From: an uncultured bacterium
GTDB taxonomy: Bacteria > Bdellovibrionota_C > UBA2361 > CALJRW01
Direction: 5' to 3'
DNA: 41,727 bases
Assembly: GCA_937976335.1 (NCBI GenBank)
Contig: CALJRW010000102.1
Location: forward strand, 1 to 41,727
Position numbers and translations under genes: made by a program. Positions 33,775 to 41,600 of the stretch are shown one piece after another (the stretch's first letter is position 1; each line of letters begins with the position of its first letter). The notes under the pieces were generated by a model. That model saw nothing but the letters and a program-made list of their open reading frames with translations, made no database searches and was not told the DNA's origin.

Positions 33775-33784
33775 TTTAAACTAT
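33771..33784. repeat. 14-bp palindrome containing both convergent stop codons
   Basis: ATAGTTTAAACTAT is a perfect palindrome. It includes the TAG of the plus-strand helical protein, and the TAG of the minus-strand metalloprotease lies in its other half. TTTTTT follows on the plus strand. It has little room for a loop, so at best it is a weak terminator. Confidence 0.5.
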
Positions 33785-35373
33785 AGTTTTTTCTTCAAAA
33801 GCTTAACCCATTTTTTAGCAGTAACAGTTCCTTTAGAACTTTTTACTTTATTTGTTTTGAGCTTTCTAGTGGCAGATCGTGTTTGAACTGAAGGACAAGA
33901 AAGAGTTGCGCCTAAATAAACTTTCTTTTGTTTTCCCTGATTATTTAAATCGAATGTTTTTCTTCTATTAGTAACTTCTAAATTTGTAACAAGTGAAGTT
34001 GGAACAAAACTTGTTAATGTAGATCCTCCTCCGTTTCCTATTTTCTTTTTACTGTGACTACCTCTTAAGCTAACAGTGCAATCAGATTTATCTTCTAGCA
34101 GTGTTATCGTTGCTGAGAATGCTCCTTTTTTATTTAAGCTCACGCTTAGATCGATATTATCGAATTCATCTGCTGGGTCGCCACTTCTGCCGTCATCTCC
34201 ACCTCCGCCTTCTCCGATATCAAGGCAAGAGTTATAAGAAGCAATATGAGTTTCCATTTCGTTAACGCTGAATGTACTAAAAGTTTTTGCTGGAGGGCTC
34301 CCTATGCTTGGAAACATTAGGCCAGAACTATTACTTGAGTCGTGATTTGCACCAAAATTATGTCCTAGCTCATGCGCCAGAATCGCTGCATTTGCGGCTG
34401 GATATAAATCTTGAGTTAATCCAGTTAATGCATTAGTTGCTCGACAAAGTACTCCAAGATAGGCAAGTCCAACAGTGCTTCCATCTAAATCTTGTCCGGT
34501 AAATAGGTGGTACAAATCACCACTTCCCCAGAAACTTTTCTTAACAATTGCATCATTAAAAGAGACTAATTTATCGCCAGCATTACTAGATCCGTAATTT
34601 ATACTCTCAGAAACTTCTTGTCTTACTATGTTAAAACTAACACCAAGTTGGTCGATATATATTGCTTCAACTTCATTAACTATTGTGCTGATTTCTGCAT
34701 TACTATTTTCACCATATATATCATACCAAGATTTTTCAGCATCTAGACTTAAATCTAAGATATAACTATTATCTAAAGCGCTTGTTGTAAAATTCTCTGT
34801 GCTAGATGCAGACGTATTGACTTCTTCTGTAAGTGGAATTGTTAGTGGTTCATCAATGGCTTCTCCATGGCTATGTCCTGGAAGATTACGTGTTCTTTCT
34901 ATTCTTGCATATTTTGGTAATTTTCCGCTCGTAAGTGGAATCTTTAATCTGTAGAAATGTTTTTTCTCCGAAACTAAATTAGTGCCTAAAAAACCAACTG
35001 TTAAAACAGGAATCCCATTTCTTGTTTTTCTAACGATAGAAGCTCCTAAAGGGTTTTCAAAAGTATTACTGATAACTCTTCCTTGAAATAAGGTAATTCC
35101 TTTTGGCTTTATCTTACCGCTAGAGAAAGTTGGTAGTTTTTTTCTGCCTTTCTTTTTATTTAGTTTTATTCGCGCACGTCCTAATCCTGGTATATAAACT
35201 TTAAAAGCTATATTAAGATTTTTTGCTCTTACATTTTGCTTAGGATTTTCGTCATCAGGAAGGAGTTCAGTAAAATTTCCATAGTCAATAATTCTAGCTT
35301 GGAGCGTGCTTTGAGCAATAGAAATATCTACTAAACATAAAAAAATAAGAAGAAATAGAATAATTTTTTTCAT
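33781..35373 (-). CDS. Secreted reprolysin-like (M12B/metzincin) metalloprotease
   Basis: This 530-residue protein has a signal peptide (MKKIILFLLIFLCLVDISIA), a ~190-residue pro-region and a metzincin domain with the zinc site HELGHNFGANHD and the Met-turn SGLMFPS, which match the ADAM/adamalysin type. The zinc site is in the middle (about 335-346). After a Gly/Asp linker (GEGGGGDDGRSG) there is a C-terminal beta-rich domain ending in basic WVKLLKKKL. The propeptide also has a basic patch (KLNKKKGRKKL). AAAGG lies before the ATG. An inverted repeat in the divergent promoter region (35387-35404) may control it. Confidence 0.9.
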   Translation of the reverse strand: MKKIILFLLIFLCLVDISIAQSTLQARIIDYGNFTELLPDDENPKQNVRAKNLNIAFKVYIPGLGRARIKLNKKKGRKKLPTFSSGKIKPKGITLFQGRVISNTFENPLGASIVRKTRNGIPVLTVGFLGTNLVSEKKHFYRLKIPLTSGKLPKYARIERTRNLPGHSHGEAIDEPLTIPLTEEVNTSASSTENFTTSALDNSYILDLSLDAEKSWYDIYGENSNAEISTIVNEVEAIYIDQLGVSFNIVRQEVSESINYGSSNAGDKLVSFNDAIVKKSFWGSGDLYHLFTGQDLDGSTVGLAYLGVLCRATNALTGLTQDLYPAANAAILAHELGHNFGANHDSSNSSGLMFPSIGSPPAKTFSTFSVNEMETHIASYNSCLDIGEGGGGDDGRSGDPADEFDNIDLSVSLNKKGAFSATITLLEDKSDCTVSLRGSHSKKKIGNGGGSTLTSFVPTSLVTNLEVTNRRKTFDLNNQGKQKKVYLGATLSCPSVQTRSATRKLKTNKVKSSKGTVTAKKWVKLLKKKL

Positions 35374-35386
35374 AAAAACCTTTAAT

Positions 35387-35404
35387 GTTAGTAATAGTAC
35401 TAAC
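35387..35404. promoter_or_regulatory. 7-bp inverted repeat between divergent genes
   Basis: GTTAGTA and TACTAAC are separated by ATAG, 14 bases upstream of the metalloprotease ATG on the minus strand. The position suits an operator or a leader hairpin for that gene. No factor is known. Confidence 0.35.
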
Positions 35405-35522
35405 GGCTTAAATGCTTAAAACCTTGATGCTTTTTTTCTTGAAAAAATTACACTGAATAGAACTGCGGGAGAGTAAAAATTACCTTTTATCTAGATATAA
35501 AAAACTATATAATTCTTTATAC

Positions 35523-36197
35523 ATGAAAAAAATAATCTTATTCCTATTTTGCTTCTTTCTCACAAGCTGCTCAATGTGTGCATGGTTAAGAAATTGTCCA
35601 AAAATTAAAACTGCACTTACAAAAATAGATCATATTTCTTTATATACGCATGCATATAACTTACCAAAAAAAGTATCTTGGAAATCTTCTTTTAGAAATA
35701 AAAAACCTTTTATTTCTTTGTATGACACAAGATTGAGTTCTAAAATTCTAGGTTCGATTCCTATTGAGCTTCAAGGATTAAATGCCGCATCATATGACTC
35801 TCATCAAAGATATCTTAGTGTTGAATCTGGAAGTTTAATTTATGAGAAAAATTTTAATGTCAGTATCGAAGAATTCCAAAAGAAAGTTAACTACATTTTA
35901 GATGATCTAGGGAAGTTTAATAAAATTGAGAAAAGTCATATAAAAAAAATAGCTGTTAGTGGTGGTGTCTGCATTCTAGGAGGGGCTGAATTTTTAAAAA
36001 GCTATTCATATGGATATGATCAAGATATTCTAAAAGCTGATTGGTATCTTTGGAATCAAAAATATATGCTATGTAAAACTGAAGAAAATAAAAATAATAT
36101 TTCTTGGTTTTTATTTACAGAGCATAGAGCTAAAGAACAAAAGAAGATGATTGATGAGATTATTTTAGAAGTTACTAGCAATTTAAAATTGAAGTAA
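35523..36197 (+). CDS. Lipoprotein of unknown function
   Basis: This 224-residue protein has a signal sequence and lipobox, MKKIILFLFCFFLTSCSMC, with lipidated Cys near residue 16 and two further cysteines (CAWLRNC). The body is not recognised. It contains WYLWNQKYMLCKTEENKNN and helical segments such as VSIEEFQKKVNYILDDLGKF. It is divergent from the metalloprotease gene. There is no ribosome-binding site. TATAAT at 35508-35513 lies 9 bases before the ATG, so the 5' leader is very short or absent. Confidence 0.7.
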   Translation: MKKIILFLFCFFLTSCSMCAWLRNCPKIKTALTKIDHISLYTHAYNLPKKVSWKSSFRNKKPFISLYDTRLSSKILGSIPIELQGLNAASYDSHQRYLSVESGSLIYEKNFNVSIEEFQKKVNYILDDLGKFNKIEKSHIKKIAVSGGVCILGGAEFLKSYSYGYDQDILKADWYLWNQKYMLCKTEENKNNISWFLFTEHRAKEQKKMIDEIILEVTSNLKLK

Positions 36198-36292
36198 GTT
36201 CTAATATTTTATCTAATTCCTAAGCACTTTTTTGATATTTGATAAGGTCGTTTGAGTAAAGCACTACGAGCATACAGAACTGTAAAGCCTGA

Positions 36293-36306
36293 ATTTGAAT
36301 TCAAAT
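36293..36306. promoter_or_regulatory. 14-bp palindrome upstream of yggX
   Basis: ATTTGAATTCAAAT is a perfect palindrome about 40 bases before the yggX start codon, within the expected promoter region. It is a candidate operator for the yggX-proC unit; no regulator can be named. Confidence 0.35.
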
Positions 36307-36345
36307 ATCGAAACTGCTACCCTAAGATAAAACTAGGAGAAAGAA

Positions 36346-36648
36346 ATGACTACTGAAAATAATAGAAAAGTAATGTGTCTTAAATTTGGTGAAGAACTTC
36401 AAGGGCTTTCAAAACCTCCGTTTGCTGGAGAAATGGGTCAAAAGATATATGATAATATCTCAGAAAAAGCTTGGAAGATGTGGAATGAGGATATGCAGAT
36501 AAAGGTTCTCAATGAATATAGGCTAAATATGGGAGATCCTGCTGACTATCAAAAACTCGTTGATCAAATGTTTTTATTTTTAAATTTAAAAGAAGGTGAT
36601 GTTGTTGAAGTAGAAAATGCAGAGCGAGGCAGGGGGAAAGATTCTTGA
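36346..36648 (+). CDS. yggX: Probable Fe(II)-trafficking protein YggX
   Basis: A small cytoplasmic protein implicated in protecting iron-sulfur clusters from oxidation. At 100 residues it has the family length. Matching stretches are VMCLKFGEELQGL with the conserved Cys, PFAGEMGQKIYDNISEKAWKMW in pieces, and LNEYRLNMGDP. The C-terminus is acidic then basic. AGGAGA precedes the ATG. The stop TGA overlaps the TTG start of proC (TTGA), so the two are translationally coupled. A perfect 14-bp palindrome lies upstream. Confidence 0.9.
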   Translation: MTTENNRKVMCLKFGEELQGLSKPPFAGEMGQKIYDNISEKAWKMWNEDMQIKVLNEYRLNMGDPADYQKLVDQMFLFLNLKEGDVVEVENAERGRGKDS

Positions 36649-37454
36649 ATTCAAGATTTGCTTGTATTGGTGTTGGTAATTTAGGTGCTGCAATTGTAAA
36701 AGGTATTTTAAATAATCACTTGTTTGAAATAAGTAATATTTTGCTTATTAATAGAAATGAAGAAAGGCTAAAAAAATTAGAAAAAGAGCTTTCATGCGCA
36801 GTTTCTAAAACTATTTCTGAAAAGCTTAAAAACTATAGCTTGATTCTACTTGCTATTAAACCACAAGATTTTGAAGCTTGCGCTGAAGAAATTAATCTCA
36901 ATTTAAACAAGGAAGCTACAGTTGTCTCAGTTATGGCTGGTATAACATGTGCTAAGCTTAAAAAATTATTGCCTAATGCAAAATCTTATGTTCGAGTAAT
37001 GCCTAATTTGCCAGTTCATATAGGTCAAGGAGTTTCAGTTATTTATGCTGATAAAGATATTGAACAAACAGAGATTGATAATATTGAAGATATTTTTAAT
37101 TCAGTTGGAATTTCTTATGTTGTTAATGATGAAGAATTGATAGATGTAGCAACATCTATTATTGCAGGTGGTCCAGGATTTATTTTTCAAATTTTAAATG
37201 ATCTAAAATCTGTAATAACAAATTTTGGTTTTGATACTGAAACTTCTAATGAATTAGTTCTTAATACGCTTATTGGATCACTTAACTATTATGTTGAATC
37301 TGAAGAAGATCTAGATAGTCTTGTAGGTAAGGTTGCATCTAAGGGAGGCACTACAAGAGAGGGTCTCAACGTTATTCAAGATAAAAAATTAAAAGAAACG
37401 TTTAAAGAAATTTTTGAAGCTTCAATTAAGCGTGCTAAGGAATTGAGTAAATAA
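36645..37454 (+). CDS. proC: Pyrroline-5-carboxylate reductase
   Basis: Catalyses the last step of proline synthesis, reducing 1-pyrroline-5-carboxylate with NAD(P)H. The 269-residue protein has the nucleotide-binding loop GVGNLGAAIVKG near the N-terminus, YVRVMPNLPVHIGQGVSVI, GGPGFIFQIL and the signature ASKGGTTREGL. The start is a TTG overlapping the yggX stop, with AGGGGGAA upstream. No better start exists, since the nucleotide-binding strand begins at residue 5. A small gene of unknown function follows four bases after its stop. Confidence 0.95.
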   Translation: MNSRFACIGVGNLGAAIVKGILNNHLFEISNILLINRNEERLKKLEKELSCAVSKTISEKLKNYSLILLAIKPQDFEACAEEINLNLNKEATVVSVMAGITCAKLKKLLPNAKSYVRVMPNLPVHIGQGVSVIYADKDIEQTEIDNIEDIFNSVGISYVVNDEELIDVATSIIAGGPGFIFQILNDLKSVITNFGFDTETSNELVLNTLIGSLNYYVESEEDLDSLVGKVASKGGTTREGLNVIQDKKLKETFKEIFEASIKRAKELSK

Positions 37455-37458
37455 TTTT

Positions 37459-37926
37459 ATGAATCTTTCTAGAGCTGAAGTAAATGTAAAAAGAGAATTA
37501 TCTTCCTGGGTACTAGAAGGGAAAGTCGATCGAGTTTATAACACCGTTGAAAATAGACTAAATGGTATTGCCTTACGTGCAATGTCTGCAAGATTTCTAA
37601 CTCGATTTGTAGGAACTAATGAAGAGCTTAACAATAAAGTATCAGAAATGTTTGAAATTTTAATTGCTAAAGAGTCTGATGGGAAAAGTTGTATTTTAAA
37701 AGAGCATCTCGAGATAAATCAAGATTGCTTTCGTCGTCTAGAAGTATTTTCAAAAGAACATTCAGAGCTTGTTGATTTGTTAAAACTTACGGAGAATCTT
37801 CCTTTGCAACAACATATTATTTGGATTTTAGAAAATAGATTTCCTGAAATGAAAAAAAATATAGAAATGACATATTTTAGATCATCGCAAAAACCTTTTA
37901 ATCAGTATGACTTTCCTTCGTGGTAG
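37459..37926 (+). CDS. Hypothetical protein, third gene of the yggX-proC unit
   Basis: This 155-residue protein is not recognised. It is predicted helical, soluble and without signal peptide. The start ATG lies four bases after the proC stop with no obvious ribosome-binding site, so it probably depends on translational coupling. LNGIALRAMSARFLTRFVG and LLKLTENLPLQQHIIWILENRF are its most regular helices. Confidence 0.65.
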   Translation: MNLSRAEVNVKRELSSWVLEGKVDRVYNTVENRLNGIALRAMSARFLTRFVGTNEELNNKVSEMFEILIAKESDGKSCILKEHLEINQDCFRRLEVFSKEHSELVDLLKLTENLPLQQHIIWILENRFPEMKKNIEMTYFRSSQKPFNQYDFPSW

Positions 37927-38318
37927 TTAATCTAAGAGTTAAGTATAGTTATCCTAGAAAGAAATTTCTGAATAATTTTTTCTTGAAAACTTTGCTTGCA
38001 ACTTTACATCCTCCTCAGTTTATTCGCTATGAAAGATAGTGCTCTTATGCAAAATTCAGCTTTTAAGCTATTTAATTATTTAAAAAAACAGATAAAATAA
38101 TTAAAAACTTGCATTATTATTTTTAATTCGCTACTAATAACTCGTTCCTAGGGGTGGTTAAATAAGTAACCTGAGAGGTAGCTAAGCTATCAACTCTTTG
38201 AACCTGAACCAGTTAATACTGGCGGAGGGAAGGAAAAATTAAGTTCATCAGCTTATTTTCAAAAAATTACTCTACTCCTGCCATTTGTTAATTTTTATAT
38301 TTATAGCGTGTATTTAAT
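37927..38318 (+). other. Gene-free region holding the TPP riboswitch leader
   Basis: No protein gene is seen. The first ~215 bases hold nothing clear except a weak promoter-like pair, TTGCAT (38109-38114) and TACTAA (38132-38137) with 17-base spacing, which would start transcription at about 38144, exactly at the 5' side of the riboswitch. The riboswitch itself is 38145-38235, and ~83 bases of expression platform follow. Confidence 0.6.
38145..38235 (+). promoter_or_regulatory. TPP riboswitch (THI element)
   Basis: Conserved THI-box words appear in order: GGGGTGG, CTGAGA (38171-38176), TTTGAACCTGAACC, AGTTAATACTGGCGGAGGGA in that order to 38230. The P1 stem is TTCCT (38145-38149) with AGGAA (38231-38235). 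The RNA binds thiamine pyrophosphate and shuts off the downstream gene. AAAAATTAA (38234-38242), overlapping the P1 3' strand, is complementary to TTAATTTTT (38288-38296) near the start codon, a possible switching helix. The regulated gene is the TonB-dependent receptor at 38319. Confidence 0.95.
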
Positions 38319-40421
38319 ATGAAAAAATACTTTATAATTTTATTTATCTCAAATTTATTTTTTTCAAACTGCTTTTCTGAAGATCTTGATTTAAAAGAAA
38401 ATTTAGTTTCGAAAGCTCCAACAAAGCTCATAATTAAAGGAGCACCTTTTGAATCTTCTTTAAAAGAAATATCTTCAAGCGCAAGTGTTTTGCAAGAAGA
38501 AGATTTAATTAAATATGGTAACGAACATTTACAAAATATATTTAATCAAGTCCCAAGTTTAAACTTTTCTGGAGGAACTTCTAGACCTAGATTTTTTCAA
38601 ATTCGCGGGATTGGAGAACTTGAGCAGTATGAAGGGGCTCCTAACCCTTCAGTTGGTTTATATATTGATGATGTTGATTTTAGTTCCTTAGGCTCAATTG
38701 CTACACTTTTCGATGTAGATCAGGTTGAAGTTCATAAAGGCCCTCAAAGTATTAGATACGGAGCAAATGCTTTAGCCGGAGTAATAGATATTAGATCAAA
38801 AGATCCGTCTAGCTTTAGAGATGGTAAGGTAGTTCTGGGAGCTGGTTCTGATGATATGCATCAAGGTGGAGCTGCAATGGGAGGGGCTATTCCTGGTACA
38901 AATAATAAGTTATTTTTTCGAGTTTCAGCTTTTCATCATTACCAAGATGGTTTTAGGAATAACCTTTTTTTAGATAGAGATGATACTAATCAACGAGAAG
39001 AAACAACTTTGAGAAGTAAATTATTATGGAAGCCAAATTCAAAATTAAGTGCAAAGCTTTCAGTTTTTTCAGTTAATACTAATAACGGATATGATGTTTT
39101 TGCTATCGATAATAGTTTTAATACTCAATCAGATAGACCTGGAATTGATTCTCAAGATTCTATTGGTGGTTCTTTGAAAATTAATTATTCATTAAGTGAT
39201 AATTTAGAGCTTGAAAGTTTAACTACAGGATCTATTTCTGATAATGAATACAGTTTTGATGGAGATTGGGGTAATAATCCTTTTTGGGAACCTAATGCTC
39301 CTTATGATTTTTTTCAAGATAGTACTAGAAATAGAGATGTATATCGACAAGAGCTACGTTTAAGAACTTCTGATAAAAATTATACTCATGGGGAAAGTTA
39401 TAAACACCTTTTTGGTCTTTATTTTCAGAACATAAAAGAAGATACGAATATAAAACAATTTCAGGATAATATTATCTTTGATGATTTAGATACTGCTTAC
39501 AAAGCTAAAACCTATGCTTTGTTTGGACAAACAGAAGTTCCAGTTGCTGTAAGTACTTCTTTAACTTTCGGTTTAAGGTTAGAGCATAGAGATGCTGATT
39601 ATAGAGATTCTAGAAGTTCAACCTTTAGTCCAAATCATGATATGATTGGAGGTAATTTATCTTTAAATCATGATCTAAATGAAAATCTTAGGGCTTATGC
39701 ACTGGTCTCTAGAGGATTTAAGGGAGGCGGTTTTAATGCTAATCCTAGCGTTCCACTTGGAAGACAAGAATATGATCCAGAATACTTGTGGAATTATGAA
39801 ATCGGACTTAAAGGGAATTGGTTAGAAAATAAACTACAAACTAACTTTTCTGCTTTTTATCAAGATAGAAGAAATGTTCAAGTTAGTTTAGGTTTTCAAA
39901 GCGATCCTTCTGATCCGCTTTCTTTTCTTTTCATCACAGACAATGCCATTGGAGGTGAAAGTATTGGTTTTGAAGGGGATTTTAACTATCAACTTTCTTC
40001 AAAGCTTAATGTAAAAGGGGGAGTTTCATTGTTATCAACAGAATTCAAAGATTTTTCAATTGAAACACAAAGCCTTTCTGGTAGGCAATCATCTCATGCG
40101 CCAAGCTGGCAATATGTAATTGGTGCTGAGTACAAATTTACACAAAATGTTTTTATGAATGCTAATGTAGTTGGTAGAGATGCTTTTTTCTTTGATGATA
40201 CTCATAACCAAAAATCGAGTCCTTACAACTTAGTTAATTTAAGTCTTGGATATAGGACTCCAAAATGGTCATGGACTTTTTGGGCAAGGAACTTATTTGA
40301 TAAAAATTATGCTGTTAGAGGTTTCTTTTTCGGGAATGAACCGCCTGATTTTCCAAATAGAGAATATGTTCAATTGGGAGATCCTCAGCGATTTGGAACT
40401 AATTTGACTTGGTATTTTTAG
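38319..40421 (+). CDS. TonB-dependent receptor, probable thiamine or precursor importer
   Basis: An outer-membrane gated channel that takes up scarce substrates using TonB energy. The 700-residue protein has a signal peptide (about 1-20), a plug domain (about 45-160: SSASVLQEEDL, NIFNQVPSLN, FFQIRGIGE, VEVHKGPQSIRYGANALAGV) and a 22-strand-type barrel ending DPQRFGTNLTWYF with the terminal Phe. A TPP riboswitch in the leader points to thiamine, its phosphates or a pyrimidine/thiazole precursor as substrate. TPP-regulated TonB receptors have been predicted in other Gram-negative bacteria. No periplasmic or inner-membrane thiamine transporter is beside it. No clear Shine-Dalgarno sequence precedes the ATG. 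Confidence 0.92.
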   Translation: MKKYFIILFISNLFFSNCFSEDLDLKENLVSKAPTKLIIKGAPFESSLKEISSSASVLQEEDLIKYGNEHLQNIFNQVPSLNFSGGTSRPRFFQIRGIGELEQYEGAPNPSVGLYIDDVDFSSLGSIATLFDVDQVEVHKGPQSIRYGANALAGVIDIRSKDPSSFRDGKVVLGAGSDDMHQGGAAMGGAIPGTNNKLFFRVSAFHHYQDGFRNNLFLDRDDTNQREETTLRSKLLWKPNSKLSAKLSVFSVNTNNGYDVFAIDNSFNTQSDRPGIDSQDSIGGSLKINYSLSDNLELESLTTGSISDNEYSFDGDWGNNPFWEPNAPYDFFQDSTRNRDVYRQELRLRTSDKNYTHGESYKHLFGLYFQNIKEDTNIKQFQDNIIFDDLDTAYKAKTYALFGQTEVPVAVSTSLTFGLRLEHRDADYRDSRSSTFSPNHDMIGGNLSLNHDLNENLRAYALVSRGFKGGGFNANPSVPLGRQEYDPEYLWNYEIGLKGNWLENKLQTNFSAFYQDRRNVQVSLGFQSDPSDPLSFLFITDNAIGGESIGFEGDFNYQLSSKLNVKGGVSLLSTEFKDFSIETQSLSGRQSSHAPSWQYVIGAEYKFTQNVFMNANVVGRDAFFFDDTHNQKSSPYNLVNLSLGYRTPKWSWTFWARNLFDKNYAVRGFFFGNEPPDFPNREYVQLGDPQRFGTNLTWYF

Positions 40422-40456
40422 TTTCTAGATTAACCTCTGTGTTTATCTATAAAATA

Positions 40457-40598
40457 CAAAAACCCCTCTGATATGGAACATAGCAGAGGGGGAGGAACTA
40501 TTCTAAGGCAAAGTTTTAGCTTTGCCTAATCTTGCTTGTTAAGGAGGTCTCACAACAAAACTCACTTTAGTTTCCTAAAATTAGCTCATTGTGCTTCT
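40457..40598 (-). ncRNA. Candidate small RNA with anti-Shine-Dalgarno motif
   Basis: Read on the minus strand, a promoter-like pair lies at 40631-40636 (GTGACA) and 40606-40611 (TATAAC, 19-base spacing), or TTGGGC/TATATT (40624-40629, 40600-40605; 18 bases). The predicted ~140-nt RNA has a hairpin TTTAG-GAAA-CTAAA with a GNRA loop (40566-40579), an unpaired ACCTCCTTA (40540-40548) identical to the 16S rRNA anti-Shine-Dalgarno core, a hairpin AGGCAAAG/CTTTGCCT (40507-40527), an unpaired TTCCTCC (40491-40497), and an intrinsic terminator. No reading frame fits. It may base-pair with ribosome-binding sites of target mRNAs. All of this is inferred from sequence. Confidence 0.55.
40458..40491 (-). 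terminator. Intrinsic terminator on the minus strand
   Basis: On the minus strand CCCCTCTG, a 13-base loop and CAGAGGGG are followed directly by TTTTTG. On the plus strand no T-run follows, so the terminator belongs to a minus-strand transcript and not to the TonB receptor gene. Confidence 0.8.
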
Positions 40599-40675
40599 GA
40601 ATATAGTTATACACGATAGAATTGCCCAAATGTCACAGTTTTGTAACAAAAGAGTAATTAGTTTGTCTAATTAGC

Positions 40676-40691
40676 TTGGTTTTACCGTTTT
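40676..40691. repeat. Fragment of the hairpin repeat family
   Basis: TTGGTTTTACCGTTTT is identical to 16 bases inside module B (11485-11500). CCCAAATGTCAC, resembling the other arm, lies ~50 bases upstream. It is probably a decayed copy. Confidence 0.45.
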
Positions 40692-40860
40692 GAATGATTT
40701 CTTTAATATGCTAAGAGCGTGAAGAAATTCCAAAAGACGCAAATTACATAAAAATACTTTTTTTCGGAAATTACTTTTTAGACTCTCTATAACTGTCTTT
40801 GCGTCTTAAAAAAGCTAAAGTACTATTGAAAAACTTAATTTTTTTATATTTACTAAGATA

Positions 40861-41505
40861 ATGTCTCAACTCCCGTTAGATTTACAGTCAAAATTAATAT
40901 ACCAACCTGACTCTTTCTATATTCATTCAGGTATAAAAGAAGTATACGAAAAGTTAGAACTTTTAATTTCAGAGCCAAATTACTTTCTTTCTATTGTTAA
41001 AGGGAATCCACGTTTCGGTAAAACCCATCTTGGAATTAAGCTAACTGAACTTGGAGTAGGTTATTATGATGAAATATTTAGCTCAGAAAATATACCTGAA
41101 GAAAAAGTTGTTGTGTTAGACGATGCTGACAAGTTAATACATAAACAAGAATTTGCAAGCTTTTTTGTTGCTTTATTTGAAGAATTTAAAAAAAACAAAA
41201 GAGGATTAATTCTTTTTACCACCTCTGAGCTTCAAGATATGACAAATGATCCTAATATACTTAGTAGGTTAGATTCTGGTTTTAATTTATCAATTGACCC
41301 TCCGACCGATGAAACATTTGGAGAAGTTATTTTAAGAATTGGTTTACAAAGAGGGATACAGTTTTCTAAAAGACAAATTGCGTTTCTAGAAAAGAGAGTA
41401 TCGAGAGATATCGCACAGATTGAGAAATTCGTTGATAAGCTCAATGAAGCTTCTGTTTTGGAAGGGGAGAGGATTGTATATTCTGTAATGAGTGAGAATT
41501 TGTAA
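40861..41505 (+). CDS. hda: Hda-like DnaA regulatory inactivator
   Basis: A short AAA+ protein related to DnaA. The N-terminal MSQLPLDL is the sliding-clamp-binding motif used by Hda/HdaA. Walker A is GNPRFGKT (48-55), Walker B VVLDDADKL (about 84-92), and ILSRLDSGF is the arginine-finger box. At 214 residues without a DNA-binding domain it matches Hda (about 230) and not DnaA. With the clamp it would promote ATP hydrolysis by DnaA after initiation. There is no ribosome-binding site at normal distance. A hairpin repeat array begins 32 bases after the stop codon. Confidence 0.85.
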   Translation: MSQLPLDLQSKLIYQPDSFYIHSGIKEVYEKLELLISEPNYFLSIVKGNPRFGKTHLGIKLTELGVGYYDEIFSSENIPEEKVVVLDDADKLIHKQEFASFFVALFEEFKKNKRGLILFTTSELQDMTNDPNILSRLDSGFNLSIDPPTDETFGEVILRIGLQRGIQFSKRQIAFLEKRVSRDIAQIEKFVDKLNEASVLEGERIVYSVMSENL

Positions 41506-41536
41506 GTTCTTTGAATTCGCTATCCTCGCTGAGTGA

Positions 41537-41600
41537 TATACCCAACAAATCATTTGATTTTACCGCTTTCAAGCGGGAAAACCAAGTGTCGAGCAGTATA
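41537..41600. repeat. Hairpin repeat module D (chimeric ends)
   Basis: The core CATTTGATTTTACCGCTT (41551-41568) pairs with its partner (41571-41588) at 15 of 18 positions. The outer left arm TATACCCAAC is of module A type, while the right arm GAGCAGTATA is of module B type, so the two ends do not match each other apart from TATA. Confidence 0.8.

Larger units (their letters stand above)
40422..40860. other. Gene-free region with candidate sRNA and repeat remnants
   Basis: No protein gene is visible. It holds a candidate minus-strand small RNA with terminator (about 40457-40598), a possible decayed hairpin-repeat fragment (40676-40691) and a 10-bp inverted repeat around AAGACGCAAA / TTTGCGTCTT (about 40734-40806) upstream of the hda-like gene. 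Confidence 0.65.

Noticed and set aside
40463-40491. Terminator of the TonB receptor gene on the plus strand
   Set aside because: The T-run is only present on the minus-strand side of the hairpin; on the plus strand GAGGAAC follows.
40540-40560. TAAGGAGGT as the ribosome-binding site of a small plus-strand gene
   Set aside because: No ATG, GTG or TTG lies at usable spacing, and no open frame follows.
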